Shown piece after piece: positions 1 to 12,847 of a stretch of 64,000 nt of DNA (positions within the stretch are counted from its first letter, which is position 1; each line of letters begins with the position of its first letter). The position numbers and the translations under genes were made by a program. The DNA comes from Bartonella phoceensis. Lineage in GTDB: Bacteria > Pseudomonadota > Alphaproteobacteria > Rhizobiales > Rhizobiaceae. The notes beneath the pieces are model-generated. The model was not told the DNA's origin. It did not search any database and was given only the letters and a program-made list of their open reading frames with translations. Where the stretch lies: assembly GCF_902825145.1 (NCBI RefSeq), contig NZ_CADEAD010000004.1, positions 1-64,000 of the forward strand, written 5' to 3'.

Positions 1-1
1 A

Positions 2-175
<174 letters not shown>

Positions 176-212
176 AACTCATTGAAAAAGTAAAAAAGTT
201 AGAGGTAAAATT

Positions 213-1118
213 GTGACGTCACCGTTGGATTGGGATAAACTAAGGGTTTTTCATGCTGCGGCAGAAGCAGGTTCTTTTACACATGCTGCCCAAAAACTTC
301 ATTTATCCCAATCAGCTATTTCACGGCAGGTTTCAGCTTTAGAGCAGGAGGTTGGTGTATCCTTGTTTCAGCGTCATGCTCGTGGGTTAATCTTAACGGA
401 GCAGGGTGAAATTCTTTATCGTACAACGCATGATGTTTTGATGAAACTTGAGAGTGCACGTTCACAATTAAGTGAAAGTTGTGAAAAGCCAACAGGGGAT
501 TTGCGTATTACATCAACCTTTGGAGTGGGGGCAGGGTGGCTTGTAGAGCGTATGCCAGAATTCCTGAGCCTTTATCCAGATATACGGGTTCAACTCTTGT
601 TTGATGACAAAGAACTTGACTTGACGATGCGTCAGGCAGACTGTGCTGTTCGTTTGCATCAGCCTCAACAGCCTGACCTTATACAAAGAAAACTTTTTAC
701 AATTCATATGCATGTTTATGCTTCGGAAAATTATATTGCAAATTATGGAAAACCAGAAATATTGTCTGAGCTCGATACACACCGTATTATTTCATTTGGT
801 GAGCCCGTTCCATCTTATTTATCTGGTTTAAATTGGTTGGAAAAAGCTGGAAGAAGTGATGGATCTTTACGTCTTTCAGCTCTACGAATCAATAATATTA
901 TTTCAATCAAGAATGCTATTATGCGTGATCTTGGTATTGCTGTGCTTCCTGATTATATCGTGAATAATGATGAGCGACTCGTGCGTCTTTTTCCTGAAAT
1001 GGTCGATATTCCTTCTTTTGATACTTTTTTTTGTTATCCTTACGCTTTAAAGAATTTGGCAAAGTTAAAAGCTTTTCGAGATTATATTTTTTTAAAAGCA
1101 CGTCAGTGGACCTTTTAA
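213..1118 (+). CDS. vtlR: LysR-type transcriptional regulator, LsrB/VtlR type
   Basis: A 301-residue LysR-family DNA-binding regulator. The N-terminal winged helix-turn-helix covers residues 5-63 (AAQKLHLSQSAISRQVSALE is the recognition region), and the effector-binding domain runs from about 90 to 295. Start is GTG with AGAGG 8 bases upstream. The position directly behind trxB is that of LsrB of Sinorhizobium and VtlR of Brucella, which control envelope, redox and AbcR small-RNA functions there. The name rests on synteny and family resemblance, so the family is secure and the orthology is inferred. A LysR-box-like dyad and a probable small RNA lie just downstream, as expected for this regulator. 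Confidence 0.85.
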   Translation: MTSPLDWDKLRVFHAAAEAGSFTHAAQKLHLSQSAISRQVSALEQEVGVSLFQRHARGLILTEQGEILYRTTHDVLMKLESARSQLSESCEKPTGDLRITSTFGVGAGWLVERMPEFLSLYPDIRVQLLFDDKELDLTMRQADCAVRLHQPQQPDLIQRKLFTIHMHVYASENYIANYGKPEILSELDTHRIISFGEPVPSYLSGLNWLEKAGRSDGSLRLSALRINNIISIKNAIMRDLGIAVLPDYIVNNDERLVRLFPEMVDIPSFDTFFCYPYALKNLAKLKAFRDYIFLKARQWTF

Positions 1119-1134
1119 TTATGGGGTATTTTAA

Positions 1135-1155
1135 GCTATGTGTTTATTGCATAGC
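1135..1155. promoter_or_regulatory. Dyad with LysR-box T-N11-A geometry
   Basis: GCTATG and CATAGC form a perfect 6-base inverted repeat around a 9-base spacer. Within it, T1139 and A1151 give the symmetric T-N11-A pattern that LysR-type regulators recognise. It sits 17 bases after the LysR gene and about 40-70 bases before the predicted small RNA. It could be an operator for that RNA, or simply a weak hairpin ending the trxB-lysR transcript; there is no T-run after it. Confidence 0.4.
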
Positions 1156-1189
1156 AGATACGCTTAAGTCTTTATTGTACTTTCTCTCA

Positions 1190-1329
1190 TAAAATGACAT
1201 AGAGTGTTATCTCTTGATTATGTTGCCTCCCATTGCATTTTCTTGAGTGTTCCCTTACGAAAGTCTGCCAGATTGATTTTATCTCTGGAGATTTTCTAGA
1301 TTTGCCGGGCATTTGTCCGGCTTTTTTTT
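1190..1329 (+). ncRNA. Probable AbcR-like (alpha-r15) trans-acting small RNA
   Basis: A non-coding stretch ends in a clear intrinsic terminator at 1304-1329. It contains two single-stranded-looking pyrimidine motifs, CCTCCCA at 1226-1232 and TTCCCTT at 1250-1256. AbcR RNAs of Rhizobiales carry two such motifs (CUCCC-type and UUCCC-type) that pair with ribosome-binding sites of ABC-transporter mRNAs through Hfq. In Brucella, abcR2 lies next to the LysR gene vtlR, matching the location here. The 5' end is uncertain; the start given is only a guess near an A/T-rich possible -10 element. Motifs and terminator are seen directly; the family assignment is inferred. Confidence 0.5.
1304..1329 (+). 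terminator. Rho-independent terminator
   Basis: GCCGG at 1304-1308 pairs with CCGGC at 1317-1321 across an 8-base loop (GCATTTGT), followed by eight T residues at 1322-1329. It would end the predicted small RNA and any read-through from the trxB-lysR transcript. Confidence 0.85.
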
Positions 1330-1948
1330 ACCTCTCAATATAGTATATAAAAATGTAGATGTTTTGGAAAATAAAAAAATTCAAGAGTTTTATGGATTTG
1401 CAACATTTTTAGGCACATCAAGATATAATGGATAGCTGTGAGTAATATTGGAATTATAATGATTATTATCGAACAAAAAAGGTTTGATGGAACAGCAGAG
1501 AATTTATAGGTAGCAAACTTTCTTTAATGCCACAAATTGCGTGAAGAAATGCAAATTTTACAAACGCATCAGGGTGTTTTTAGACGATGGCTATTTAATA
1601 TGGCTATAAAATCAATACAATTTATACCTTAATAAGGTATGCATCAAAATAAAAGGATGATGCCTTGATTAGGGGCTTAAATAACTAAATGGTATACCTT
1701 TTAAAATAGGGGGGAGAATAGAGATGTGCTTTCTACAGATATTATTTTAAAAATTACTTGTATTTTATTGCTTTGATAGCTAAATCTCTCAATCTTGTAT
1801 ATAAGATATTTTTTTATGTATTTTTATCTCTATGTTTTCTCTGTAGAATCCATTTGTCTGCACTGTAACTCAATAACCAATAGGCTTTTAGATGTGCTAA
1901 TGCTAATATTTGGCAACAAAAATATAACGATAGAAGATGTTTAGCATT
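1330..1948. other. Gene-free stretch
   Basis: AT-rich DNA between the terminator and the 3' end of the convergent aminotransferase gene. I see no convincing ORF, repeat or RNA; short open frames lack ribosome-binding sites and do not resemble known proteins. Confidence 0.6.
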
Positions 1949-4007
<2,059 letters not shown>

Positions 4008-4036
4008 AAATCCTCGCCTGTGAAGGCGAGGATTTT
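4008..4036. terminator. Bidirectional-looking intrinsic terminator behind cspA
   Basis: An 11-base perfect stem, AAATCCTCGCC (4008-4018) with GGCGAGGATTT (4025-4035), around the loop TGTGAA. On the plus strand the stem runs into six T residues; on the minus strand the tail is a looser TTTATTATTT. It lies 28 bases past the cspA stop, so its main role is to end the minus-strand cspA mRNA. Confidence 0.85.
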
Positions 4037-4063
4037 TTACTAAAACGTAAGATCATTTAAAGA

Positions 4064-4273
4064 TTAAAGTACTGCAAGGTTTCCAGCAGCAAATTTCCCA
4101 GAACGACGATCTTGAAGAACATCATAGGAGATTTTTTGTCCTTCATTGAGATTGCTTAGACCAGAACGCTCAACAGCAGAAATATGTACAAATACGTCCG
4201 CACTTCCATCACTAGGCTGAATGAATCCGAAACCTTTTGTTGTATTAAACCACTTAACTATTCCTGTAGACAT
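4064..4273 (-). CDS. cspA: Cold-shock protein, CspA family
   Basis: A 69-residue single-domain OB-fold nucleic-acid chaperone. RNP1 (KGFGFI, residues 13-18) and RNP2 (VFVHI, about 27-31) are intact, with the aromatic residues that stack on RNA bases. The start at MSTGIVKWFN is chosen over an upstream in-frame ATG 15 codons earlier because AAGGAG lies just before it and 69 residues is the family length. Such proteins melt mRNA structure at low temperature or act as general RNA chaperones; which of these applies here is not visible. A leader of more than 200 bases lies upstream and could carry the usual cold-shock 5' UTR. A strong terminator follows. Confidence 0.95.
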   Translation of the reverse strand: MSTGIVKWFNTTKGFGFIQPSDGSADVFVHISAVERSGLSNLNEGQKISYDVLQDRRSGKFAAGNLAVL

Positions 4274-4538
4274 AGGAAACTCCTTAGAATATATAACTGT
4301 ACTGTGTACAGAGATCAAAAAAACCTCAATACAATTTTAGATCGAAATTAGGTGGGAGAAGTTTCGTCGAAAGTGCAGAATGCACAGGAAAGAAAGTCAC
4401 ATAACCGAAAATTCGATAAAACCTAATATAAAAGTTTTTAGGATGAAAAGCAAGCCTTAATCGGTATTTTTGTACAAATAAAGATTGAAAGAGAATATAG
4501 AATATAAGGAGAATATGCTTTTCATGAGAGTAAAAAAT

Positions 4539-7500
4539 TCAGGTGAAATAACTTTGTAGCGAGCGTACCTCAAGGCGCTTTTTTTTGAGTGTTTTGATAG
4601 CCTCTACGACAGCTTCGGCTCCAGCTATTGTTGTATAATAGGGAACTTTTTGTATGAGTGCTGCGTTGCGTAATGATTTGGAATCTGAGATAGCACTGGC
4701 AGTGCTGGTTGTATTAAAAATCAATTGAATTTGTCGATTACGAATGGCATCTTCAATATGGGGATGCCCTTCTAGAACTTTGTTAATTTTTTTTGCTTCA
4801 ATATTATGTTCAGTAAGAAATTTGTGTGTTCCACTTGTTGCTAAAACAGAAAAGCCAAGCTCAGCTAAAATTTTTACAGGATTTAAGATACGTTTTTTGT
4901 CTTCATCTCTCACAGAAACGAATAAAGTTCCCTCCTTTGGAAGTTCAATACCAGCTCCAAGTTGGGCTTTGGCAAAAGCAAGAGAAAATTCATAATCAAG
5001 CCCCATAACTTCGCCAGTTGAACGCATTTCCGGGCCAAGAAGCGTATCGACACCTGAAAAACGAGCGAAAGGAAAAACTGCTTCTTTGACAGCGATATGT
5101 TGTTTTTGCTGCTGCGAAGGTAATCCACCATAAGCTTGAAGCGTTTTTTGGAGAGTTTCTCCTGCCATAATGCGTGCGGCAATTTTCGCAATAGGGAGAC
5201 CAATTGTTTTTGCGACGAATGGAACAGTGCGTGAAGCACGCGGATTGACTTCTAACACATAAATTGTGCCATCTTTAATGGCATATTGTACATTCATTAA
5301 GCCACGAACATGAAGTGCTTGTGCTAATGCTTTAGTTTGACGCTCTAATTCAGCTACTATTTTATTTGAGAGCGTATGTACTGGTAAAGAACACGCTGAA
5401 TCACCAGAATGAATACCGGCTTCTTCAATATGTTCCATAATGCCAACGACCAGAGTTTCCTCTCCATCGCATAGACAATCAACATCAACTTCAATGGCTT
5501 CTGTCAAATAAGTATCAAATAAAAGTGGATTTTTACCAAGCAATGTATTGATCTGCCCCGTTTTGTCATTGGGATAACGCGTTTTGATATCTTCTGAAAC
5601 CAATTCAGGAACATTCTCAAGCAGATAATTTTGTAAGCTACGTTCATCACGGATAATTTGCATAGCACGTCCTCCTAGAACATAAGAAGGGCGTACAACT
5701 AGTGGAAATCCTAGTTTATGGGCGATAAAGCGCGCTTGTTCGATTGAATGGGCGATACCATTTTGAGGTTGTGTTAAGTTAAGTTTGAATAACAATTTTT
5801 GAAAGCGATTTCTATCTTCTGCTAAATCGATAGCATCAGGTGAAGTTCCTAGAATGGGGATATTATGTTTTTCTAATGCACTTGCCAATTTCAGTGGTGT
5901 TTGCCCACCAAATTGAACGATGACTCCAATCAATTCGCCTTTTTTCTGTTCTGTTTCTAAAATAGCGATAACATCTTCTGTTGTTAAAGATTCAAAATAA
6001 AGACGATCAGAGGTATCGTAGTCTGTCGAGACGGTTTCAGGATTGCAATTAATCATAATGGCTTCAAAGCCTGCATCACGCAGTGCAAAAGCTGCATGGC
6101 AGCAACAGTAATCAAATTCAATACCTTGCCCGATACGGTTTGGTCCTCCACCTAAAATAGCAATTTTTTTGCGTTCAGAAACTTGTGCTTCTGAATGTTC
6201 TACATCTGCAAAGGGAACTTCATAGGTCGAATACAGGTAGGCTGTCGGTGAAGAAAATTCAGCTGCACAAGTGTCAATCCGCTTGAAAACGTGCTTAACA
6301 TTAAGTGCTTTGCGCAAGGCAGCAATATCATCAGGTTCTTTCCCTGTAAGGGTGGCTAGACGCGCATCTGAAAAACCCATAGCTTTTAACATACGTAGAT
6401 TGTCTGCATCTTGGGGTAATCCATGGATGCGGATACGTTGTTCCATTTCAATGATAGAAGCTATTTGTGTCAAAAACCATGGATCAATTTTACTGATTTG
6501 GTGAATTTCATTTAAAGGTAAGCCCATACGCATTGCTTGGGCAATGTAGCGAAGACGATCAGGACTTGGTATTGCAATGGCAGAGCGTATTGAACTCTTT
6601 TCATCACCTTCAGCATGTTCAGGGATCGTAATTTCATCAAAACCGGTAAGGCCTGTTTCAAGTCCACGGAGAGCTTTTTGCAATGATTCCTGAAAAGTAC
6701 GTCCAATTGCCATAACTTCTCCTACAGATTTCATTGCAGTTGTTAAGACAGGTGATGAACCAGGAAATTTTTCAAAGGCAAAACGAGGAATTTTGGTAAC
6801 AATATAATCAATAGAAGGCTCAAACGATGCTGGTGTCGCTCCTCCGGTGATATCATTTTTTAATTCATCAAGAGTGTAACCAACGGCCAGTTTAGCTGCT
6901 ACCTTAGCAATGGGAAAACCGGTTGCTTTTGAAGCAAGCGCTGAAGAGCGTGAAACACGTGGGTTCATTTCAATAACAATAAGGCGACCATTTTCAGGAT
7001 TAACAGCAAATTGTACATTGGATCCTCCTGTTTCAACACCAATTTCACGTAGGACAGCAATTGAAGCATTGCGCATACATTGGTATTCTTTATCTGTTAA
7101 GGTGAGGGCAGGGGCTACGGTGATCGAATCACCGGTATGAATACCCATAGGGTCAATATTTTCAATGGAACACGCAATGATACAGTTGTCGTTCTTGTCA
7201 CGAACAACTTCCATCTCATATTCTTTCCATCCCAAAACACTTTCTTCAATCAAAACTTCTGTTGTAGGAGAAGCTTCAAGTCCACGTTCAATAATTTCAT
7301 AAAATTCAGAGCGATTGTAAGCGATTCCTCCGCCGGTACCACCAAGCGTGAATGAAGGACGGATAATCGCTGGAAGACCAACAATATCTAATGCTTGAAC
7401 TGCTTTTGCAGTCGCATGGGCAATATAATGTTGCTTACGGTCGGCTTCTGTTTGTCGCCAGTCACGATCAAGCTCTTCTAGTGCTTGTTCGAGAGCATCA

Positions 7501-8024
7501 CCGGAAAGTTTCGCTTTAAGTTCGTCGCGCATTTTTGTGTGTCGTTGGCGATTCTCTTCTTTAAGCTCTGTTGCATTGGCTAACATAGAGCGTGGTGTTT
7601 CCAAACCAATTTTTGCCATTGCTTTACGAAATAAAGCACGGTCTTCAGCTTTATCGATTGCACTGGCATTGGCACCTATCATTTCAACATGATAACGGTC
7701 TAAAATACCCATACGTTTTAGTGATAAAGCTGTATTGAGGGCTGTTTGTCCTCCCATAGTTGGCAAGAGAGCATCAGGGCGTTCACGAACGATAATTTGT
7801 GCAACTATTTCAGGGGTAATCGGCTCAATATAAGTTGCATCAGCTAAATCTGGATCTGTCATAATTGTGGCAGGATTAGAGTTAACCAAAATAATGCGAT
7901 AACCTTCTTCTTTTAATGCTTTACAAGCTTGGGTGCCTGAATAGTCAAATTCACATGCCTGGCCAATAACAATAGGTCCTGCGCCAATGATAAGAATAGA
8001 TTTTATATCTGTACGTTTAGGCAT
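4539..8024 (-). CDS. carB: Carbamoyl-phosphate synthase, large subunit
   Basis: A 1161-residue synthetase that makes carbamoyl phosphate from bicarbonate, ammonia delivered by CarA and two ATP, feeding arginine and pyrimidine synthesis. It has the duplicated architecture: first ATP-grasp half from [22 protein letters not shown] with ATP-binding glycine-rich [10 protein letters not shown], second half starting near [17 protein letters not shown], and a C-terminal allosteric MGS-like domain with [14 protein letters not shown]. An extra charged segment around residues 150-205 ([17 protein letters not shown] region) is the insertion known from Rhizobiales CarB and explains the length above the E. 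coli 1073. carA is 3.6 kb further upstream on the same strand rather than adjacent. Confidence 0.97.
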   Translation of the reverse strand: MPKRTDIKSILIIGAGPIVIGQACEFDYSGTQACKALKEEGYRIILVNSNPATIMTDPDLADATYIEPITPEIVAQIIVRERPDALLPTMGGQTALNTALSLKRMGILDRYHVEMIGANASAIDKAEDRALFRKAMAKIGLETPRSMLANATELKEENRQRHTKMRDELKAKLSGDALEQALEELDRDWRQTEADRKQHYIAHATAKAVQALDIVGLPAIIRPSFTLGGTGGGIAYNRSEFYEIIERGLEASPTTEVLIEESVLGWKEYEMEVVRDKNDNCIIACSIENIDPMGIHTGDSITVAPALTLTDKEYQCMRNASIAVLREIGVETGGSNVQFAVNPENGRLIVIEMNPRVSRSSALASKATGFPIAKVAAKLAVGYTLDELKNDITGGATPASFEPSIDYIVTKIPRFAFEKFPGSSPVLTTAMKSVGEVMAIGRTFQESLQKALRGLETGLTGFDEITIPEHAEGDEKSSIRSAIAIPSPDRLRYIAQAMRMGLPLNEIHQISKIDPWFLTQIASIIEMEQRIRIHGLPQDADNLRMLKAMGFSDARLATLTGKEPDDIAALRKALNVKHVFKRIDTCAAEFSSPTAYLYSTYEVPFADVEHSEAQVSERKKIAILGGGPNRIGQGIEFDYCCCHAAFALRDAGFEAIMINCNPETVSTDYDTSDRLYFESLTTEDVIAILETEQKKGELIGVIVQFGGQTPLKLASALEKHNIPILGTSPDAIDLAEDRNRFQKLLFKLNLTQPQNGIAHSIEQARFIAHKLGFPLVVRPSYVLGGRAMQIIRDERSLQNYLLENVPELVSEDIKTRYPNDKTGQINTLLGKNPLLFDTYLTEAIEVDVDCLCDGEETLVVGIMEHIEEAGIHSGDSACSLPVHTLSNKIVAELERQTKALAQALHVRGLMNVQYAIKDGTIYVLEVNPRASRTVPFVAKTIGLPIAKIAARIMAGETLQKTLQAYGGLPSQQQKQHIAVKEAVFPFARFSGVDTLLGPEMRSTGEVMGLDYEFSLAFAKAQLGAGIELPKEGTLFVSVRDEDKKRILNPVKILAELGFSVLATSGTHKFLTEHNIEAKKINKVLEGHPHIEDAIRNRQIQLIFNTTSTASAISDSKSLRNAALIQKVPYYTTIAGAEAVVEAIKTLKKKRLEVRSLQSYFT

Positions 8025-8632
8025 GATTGTTCCCTATAGCAAATATCTGTACACGATTGTCGCAGACAGAATAGATTTTGAGATCAAAGTAGTTTTATAG
8101 GTTAAGTGACAAAGAAAGTAAGCACTAAAATACCTTTTCCATGCTTTTTTTCATAGAGTAGAAGATAAATATATTCTTTGCGAATGTGAGAGCGTAACCT
8201 TTGATAAAAAACAAGAATGCATAGCACAGCCAGAGTATTCAAGTTCACTATGGGTAAAAAATATAAGCTATTATTTATGGAGCAGTAAAACCTCGCAGAA
8301 TAAAACAAAAACATCACGTAAAATGACAAACGTGGATTATTTGCCATCATTGCTATGTTTGTCATTATAAATTTTTAAATTACAATTTTTCGTATTTTAG
8401 TTTCTATAATCATAGTTAAGTTCAATAAGATGTTGATCATAAATTGATAGAAAAGTCATGAACAAAATTTTCAAGCTTATGACCAGTACTAAACACGCTA
8501 TTTTATCGATATATAAAGCTAAACGAAAAATATTTTGTTCTATTATAAAACTATAAACAACGATATTGTATCTGTATAGCTTACACAAACTCAAATATTG
8601 AGCTTAATAACTTCAGTACATATTTGGTAACG
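8025..8632. other. Gene-free stretch between carB and the DUF1460 gene
   Basis: About 600 bases without a supported gene. Two minus-strand open frames (87 and 65 codons) are rich in I, L, Y and K as expected from translated AT-rich DNA, lack ribosome-binding sites and resemble nothing known. The carB promoter is expected near 8030-8120 but I cannot place it. Confidence 0.5.
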
Positions 8633-8648
8633 GGGGTATTTCTACCCC
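8633..8648 (-). terminator. Hairpin just after the DUF1460 gene
   Basis: GGGGTA and TACCCC pair around a four-base loop that reads GAAA on the minus strand, a stable tetraloop. It begins about 15 bases after the stop of the minus-strand lipoprotein gene. There is no T-run after it, so it may protect the mRNA 3' end or be a weak terminator. Confidence 0.4.
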
Positions 8649-8663
8649 ACTACCCCATATAGA

Positions 8664-9503
8664 TTATTGAAAAGCTCTTAAAACAACAATTCCTGGTGTT
8701 TTTGCGACATAATCCATAAAAGGAGAGTCGACGACTTTTTTGTTTTCTTTTCGTGAAGAAGCATTGCGGAACATTGGACCATCTTCTGTCATAATAAAGA
8801 AACCCACATGGGTTACATCTAACCCAGCCAGTTCGCTATAAATACCAATGAAATCACCGGTTTTCAAATGATTTATAACCTCTTCATTAATAAAGTTACT
8901 GGGAATATATGCTACATTGCGTTTAACAACCGGTAATCCGGGAAGATAGTTTCCGCCATCAGCTTTTTCATTGAGATATTTTTCAGTGCTTACTGCATTA
9001 GGACTTATTTGAGTGGTAATATCAGTGGCCAGTTTATATTCTCTATAAGCCCAGTCAGTAAAAAAGTGCTTCCGATTTAAAAAACTAACATTCCCATCAA
9101 CATAACGCGTTCGTATGACGTTATTTATGAATTCTGTTTGTGATGTTGATTTCGATAATGCTTCGATATAATCCAGATAAGTGAAACAATCTAATCCTCT
9201 AAAGTCAATGACCAGTTTTTCTGGTGTATTTTCTGAGCCATGTAACATGTTTGCTTGGTAAGGTGTCTCTAAAAAAGCTTTAGAGAGAAAGTCAATTATT
9301 TCTCCTTTCTCATGGTAATTAGCTTTCGAACGTTTTTCAAGAAGAGTGTTTAGTTTATCTAAAGTGTATGGATCTAGGTTTACTTTAATTGCTTGTTGTT
9401 GCTCCATTTTTTTTTCTGGAATATCTTTGTTTTTATCAGAGTTTTGAGCATCACATCCTGTGGCCAACGCTGAGATTAAAATTAATTGGAATATTTTTCG
9501 CAT
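8664..9503 (-). CDS. DUF1460 lipoprotein, amidase-like
   Basis: About 279 residues from the second ATG, which is preceded by GGTG and begins a clean lipoprotein signal (MRKIFQLILISALATGC; lipidated Cys at 17). The mature protein has the pattern of DUF1460, an NlpC/P60-superfamily group with relatives that act as N-acetylmuramoyl-L-alanine amidases: a cysteine in FRGLDCFTYLDY (likely nucleophile), YVDGNVSFLNRKHFFTDW, and a histidine in LDVTHVGFFI. It would act on peptidoglycan or its fragments in the periplasm, tethered to a membrane. Function is inferred from family. An ATG 12 bases upstream is an alternative start. Confidence 0.82.
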   Translation of the reverse strand: MRKIFQLILISALATGCDAQNSDKNKDIPEKKMEQQQAIKVNLDPYTLDKLNTLLEKRSKANYHEKGEIIDFLSKAFLETPYQANMLHGSENTPEKLVIDFRGLDCFTYLDYIEALSKSTSQTEFINNVIRTRYVDGNVSFLNRKHFFTDWAYREYKLATDITTQISPNAVSTEKYLNEKADGGNYLPGLPVVKRNVAYIPSNFINEEVINHLKTGDFIGIYSELAGLDVTHVGFFIMTEDGPMFRNASSRKENKKVVDSPFMDYVAKTPGIVVLRAFQ

Positions 9504-10230
9504 TTTATACACCATTTTTAAATGAACACTTCATTGGCTAATCATCATTGAAGGTGGCGTTTCTCCTACGCTTATTAGATTAGTGTTGAGTGAATGATAA
9601 CATATAATGAGGCATAGTCTAAATCGATATGCACACGGTTTTTAAGGTTACACAAATTACACACGATATGTGTATTTTCTAAGATCGCAGAATAAAAATA
9701 TTTTCTCTATTAAGCTTAGCGTTTAAAGAAAAAAATGCTCATGCGTATGAAATAAAAAGTTTCATGACTTTTATATGAATTCATATTTTATATACAAAAT
9801 TTTGCATACAAAAATGTGATGTGTTTTTGGGTAAGCTCTTTTAATGATACTCCTTTAGACTTTATAGTATGTTTGTCTGAAGATGGAAAAACATTGCTAA
9901 AAGATTTTTTAAGGATTTTAGTTATCATATATGATACTTAATACCTGGAATTTTTGAAAATGGTGATATCGAAAAGAGAATGTGAACATAAAGCTAATTA
10001 TGATATTTCTAAAAGTGTTGAAAGTGTTCTATAATTATTGAAATTTTGTTCGTGTTTTATGCGCAATACGGGAAATAATTTCTATGCAATTATCTTATAT
10101 ATTCAGTAAAATGGAACTTTATAGTGTTTCTCTCAGTTTTTCACTTTAGTTATTGTTTTATATAAGAACAATTCATAATATAGAATAACCTTGAACATAA
10201 AAGATAGTGAGGAAGCAGTGTGTGTGTGCT
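9504..10230. other. Divergent intergenic region
   Basis: About 730 bases separating the minus-strand lipoprotein gene from the plus-strand MFS pseudogene. It should contain both promoters, but I see no strong consensus, repeat or RNA structure in it. Confidence 0.5.
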
Positions 10231-11450
10231 ATGCAAGATCACAAACTTAATCCGAAGTTTGTTCAGCGTGGGTTCGTTTTAAGTTTTCATCATTTTATTG
10301 TTAGATATTATTGCTGTCGCAATTATTAGTCATGTTTTGCCTGAATATTTTGCTCAGTTAACTGGAAAAGATATAAGCGCATCTTCGGTGGCAAGAGGAA
10401 AATTACTTGTGGCTTATTCAGCGATGCAATTTTTGTTTGCTCCTATCATTAGCAATTTTTCTGATCGCTATGGTCGCCGTCCTCTTTTGTTGATCTCTAT
10501 TGTCAGTTTTGCGCTGGATAATTTCATATGTGCTATAGCATGGAGCTATTCTATGTTGTTTATCGGGCGTCTTTTATCAGGCGTAAGTGGTGTTAGTTTT
10601 GCAACCTGTATGGCGTATCTTGCTGATATGTCTAATGATAAGATCCGTACACGCAATTTTGGTCTGTTGGGAATCGCATCTGGATTGGGATTTATTTTAG
10701 GTTTGTTTCTCGGTGGTTTTTTAGGTCAATTTGGTTCACGTGTTCCGTTTTATTTTGCTGTTGGTTTTTCACTCATTAATTTTAGTTTTTCGTGGATTAT
10801 GCTTCCTGAAACTCTTTCTAGATGGAATCGGCGTATTTTTGATATTAAGCGTGCAAATCCTTTAGGTGCTTTTTTACAGTTTAGGAAATATCCACAAGTT
10901 CTATGGGTATTGCTAGTCTTTTTTCTTTATTGGTTTGCCGAATCTGTATGGCTCAGTATTTGGTCATTTATTGCCAAAGAACGTTATAATTGGAGCATAT
11001 TGTCTATCGGGGTATCCTATACTGTTTTTGGTATAGGCCAGATTGTTGTAGTAGCGCTCGTTCTACCTTATTTTCTAAGAGATGGAATAATTGGTGTATT
11101 GCCTTGGTGGGGCTTGTATTTGCATCAATTGCTATGCTTGGTTACACGTTTGCAATGCAAGGGTGGATGGTTTATTTGGTTTTTGCATGTACAATGCTTG
11201 AATACCTTTTTCATGCACCTATACGCGCCATCGCTTCAGCACAGATGTCGGAAAATGTACAAGAGAACTCCAGGGAGCAATGATCTCTACTGTTTCATTG
11301 AGTTTAATATTTGGGCCACTTTTTTATATGCTTCTCTTCGAACGATTTACTCATGAAAGTGCGTTGTTTCATTTTTCTGGTGCTTCTTTTGTGGGAGGAT
11401 TTTGTGTGCTTGCCATTACAACGATAATTTTTGCCTTACGGATACGCTAA
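10231..11450 (+). pseudogene. MFS drug-efflux transporter (TetA-like), broken by frameshifts
   Basis: Joined frames give a TetA/MdtG-type 12-helix proton antiporter. The start ATG at 10231 (MQDHKLNPKF...RGFVLSF) shifts frame near 10295 into LDIIAVAIISHVLPEY. The signature between helices 2 and 3, SDRYGRRP, is intact. A second shift near 11075 leads into KRWNNWCIALVGLVFASIAMLGY, and a third near 11265 leads into GELQGAMISTVSLSLIFGP and the natural end at 11450. The longest single frame (10298-11356) therefore has a wrong N terminus and a nonsense tail. All parts of the family are present, so decay is recent. Three independent shifts make sequencing error unlikely. Confidence 0.85.
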
Positions 11451-11650
11451 TTTTTGGGATTTTTAGCTGGTAAGAATATTCTCCAATATTAACGAAAAGA
11501 CAAACAATCCTTATGAATTTTAAGCAGATCCTCTCTTTTTCTTTTGGGTTTATCAAAGTAGTTTTATGGAGCAGAATTATTATCCGTTATATTAAAAAGA
11601 AAATTTCATACATAGAAAAGAATACAATCTGAGGAAAGAAATCGAAAAGA

Positions 11651-12847
11651 TCAAGCCGTTTGTTTATGGTTTATGATAAGGTCACAGAAGTGTTGAAAGA
11701 GGTAATGACTATCTTGTGGACCGGGGGAAGCTTCAGGGTGATATTGGACTGAAAAAACTGGTTTTCCAATGATCCGAATACCACAGTTTGAACCATCAAA
11801 AAGGGAAATATGTGTTTCTTGAACGTGTTGTGGTAAAGATGCAGCATCTACAGCAAAACCATGGTTCATTGATACAATCTCGACTTTTCCGGTGTTAAGA
11901 TCTTTAACGGGGTGATTGGCGCCATGATGCCCCTGGTGCATTTTTACGGTTTTGGCGCCAACCGTTAAGGCCAGAAGTTGATGACCAAGACATATACCAA
12001 AAAGCGGTAGATTATGATCGATCAACATCTTGATTGTTGGAATGGCGTATTGTGCTGTGGCAGCTGGATCACCTGGTCCATTGGAAAGAAAAATACCATC
12101 GGGGTTCATTGCCAGAATTTTTTCTGCACTTGTATGTGCGGGTACAACAGTAATGCGTGTATCTTGTGCAGCCATAAGGCGAAGAATATTGCGCTTAATG
12201 CCATAATCAATTGCTATAATATGAAGATTATGCACACTATTTGTGCTATATCCTTTATTCCACACCCATGGTTTTTCATTCCACTGCCTTAATGATTGAG
12301 AGGTAACTTCTTTTGTAAGATCGAGATTGACAAGACCAGACCATTTTTGCGCACGTTTTTTCAACGAAGGGATATCAAAATTTCCTTGAGGATTATGCGC
12401 GATGACGGCATTTTGAGCACCTTTTTCACGGATAAGAATAGTAAGTGCGCGCGTATCAATACCACATAGTGCAATAATTTTACGTGCTTGGAGCCATTTA
12501 TTAAAGTTTTTATTGGCACGGTAGTTGGAGGGATGCGTAATGTCTGCCTTAAAAACAGCACCAACCGCACCATGACAGTTAAGAGGTGTGAGATCCTCAA
12601 TGTCTTCATTATTTGTACCTACATTTCCTATATGAGGAAATGTGAAATTAATGATTTGTTGCGTATATGATGGATCTGTAAGGATTTCTTCATAGCCTGT
12701 TATAGCGGTGTTGAAACACACTTCAGCTTCAGCAATGCCTGTGGCACCTGCTCCTTTACCTTCAATAACTGTTCCATCGGCTAATACTAAGAGAGCTGTA
12801 GGTTTGCTTACACTCCAAGAGTCATGAGATGGAATAGTTTGTGTCAT
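11651..12847 (-). CDS. carA: Carbamoyl-phosphate synthase, small (glutaminase) subunit
   Basis: A 398-residue glutamine amidotransferase that hydrolyses glutamine and channels ammonia to CarB. The N-terminal CarA domain (MTQTIP..., VCFNTAITGYEEILTDPSY) is followed by a class I GATase domain with nucleophile Cys about residue 286 in LFGICLGHQ and the His/Glu pair about 370/372 in QYHPEASPGP. The start MTQTIPSHDS is preferred to an in-frame ATG 13 codons earlier because it matches the family N terminus. carA and carB are on the same strand but separated by the lipoprotein gene and the opposite-strand MFS pseudogene, so they are not one operon. Confidence 0.96.
   Translation of the reverse strand: MTQTIPSHDSWSVSKPTALLVLADGTVIEGKGAGATGIAEAEVCFNTAITGYEEILTDPSYTQQIINFTFPHIGNVGTNNEDIEDLTPLNCHGAVGAVFKADITHPSNYRANKNFNKWLQARKIIALCGIDTRALTILIREKGAQNAVIAHNPQGNFDIPSLKKRAQKWSGLVNLDLTKEVTSQSLRQWNEKPWVWNKGYSTNSVHNLHIIAIDYGIKRNILRLMAAQDTRITVVPAHTSAEKILAMNPDGIFLSNGPGDPAATAQYAIPTIKMLIDHNLPLFGICLGHQLLALTVGAKTVKMHQGHHGANHPVKDLNTGKVEIVSMNHGFAVDAASLPQHVQETHISLFDGSNCGIRIIGKPVFSVQYHPEASPGPQDSHYLFQHFCDLIINHKQTA

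Noticed and set aside
6910..7355. Plus-strand ORFs inside carB
   Set aside because: Antisense shadows of a well-conserved gene.
8102..8594. Two minus-strand ORFs of 87 and 65 codons between carB and the DUF1460 gene
   Set aside because: Composition is that of translated AT-rich DNA, with no ribosome-binding site, domain or signal pattern.
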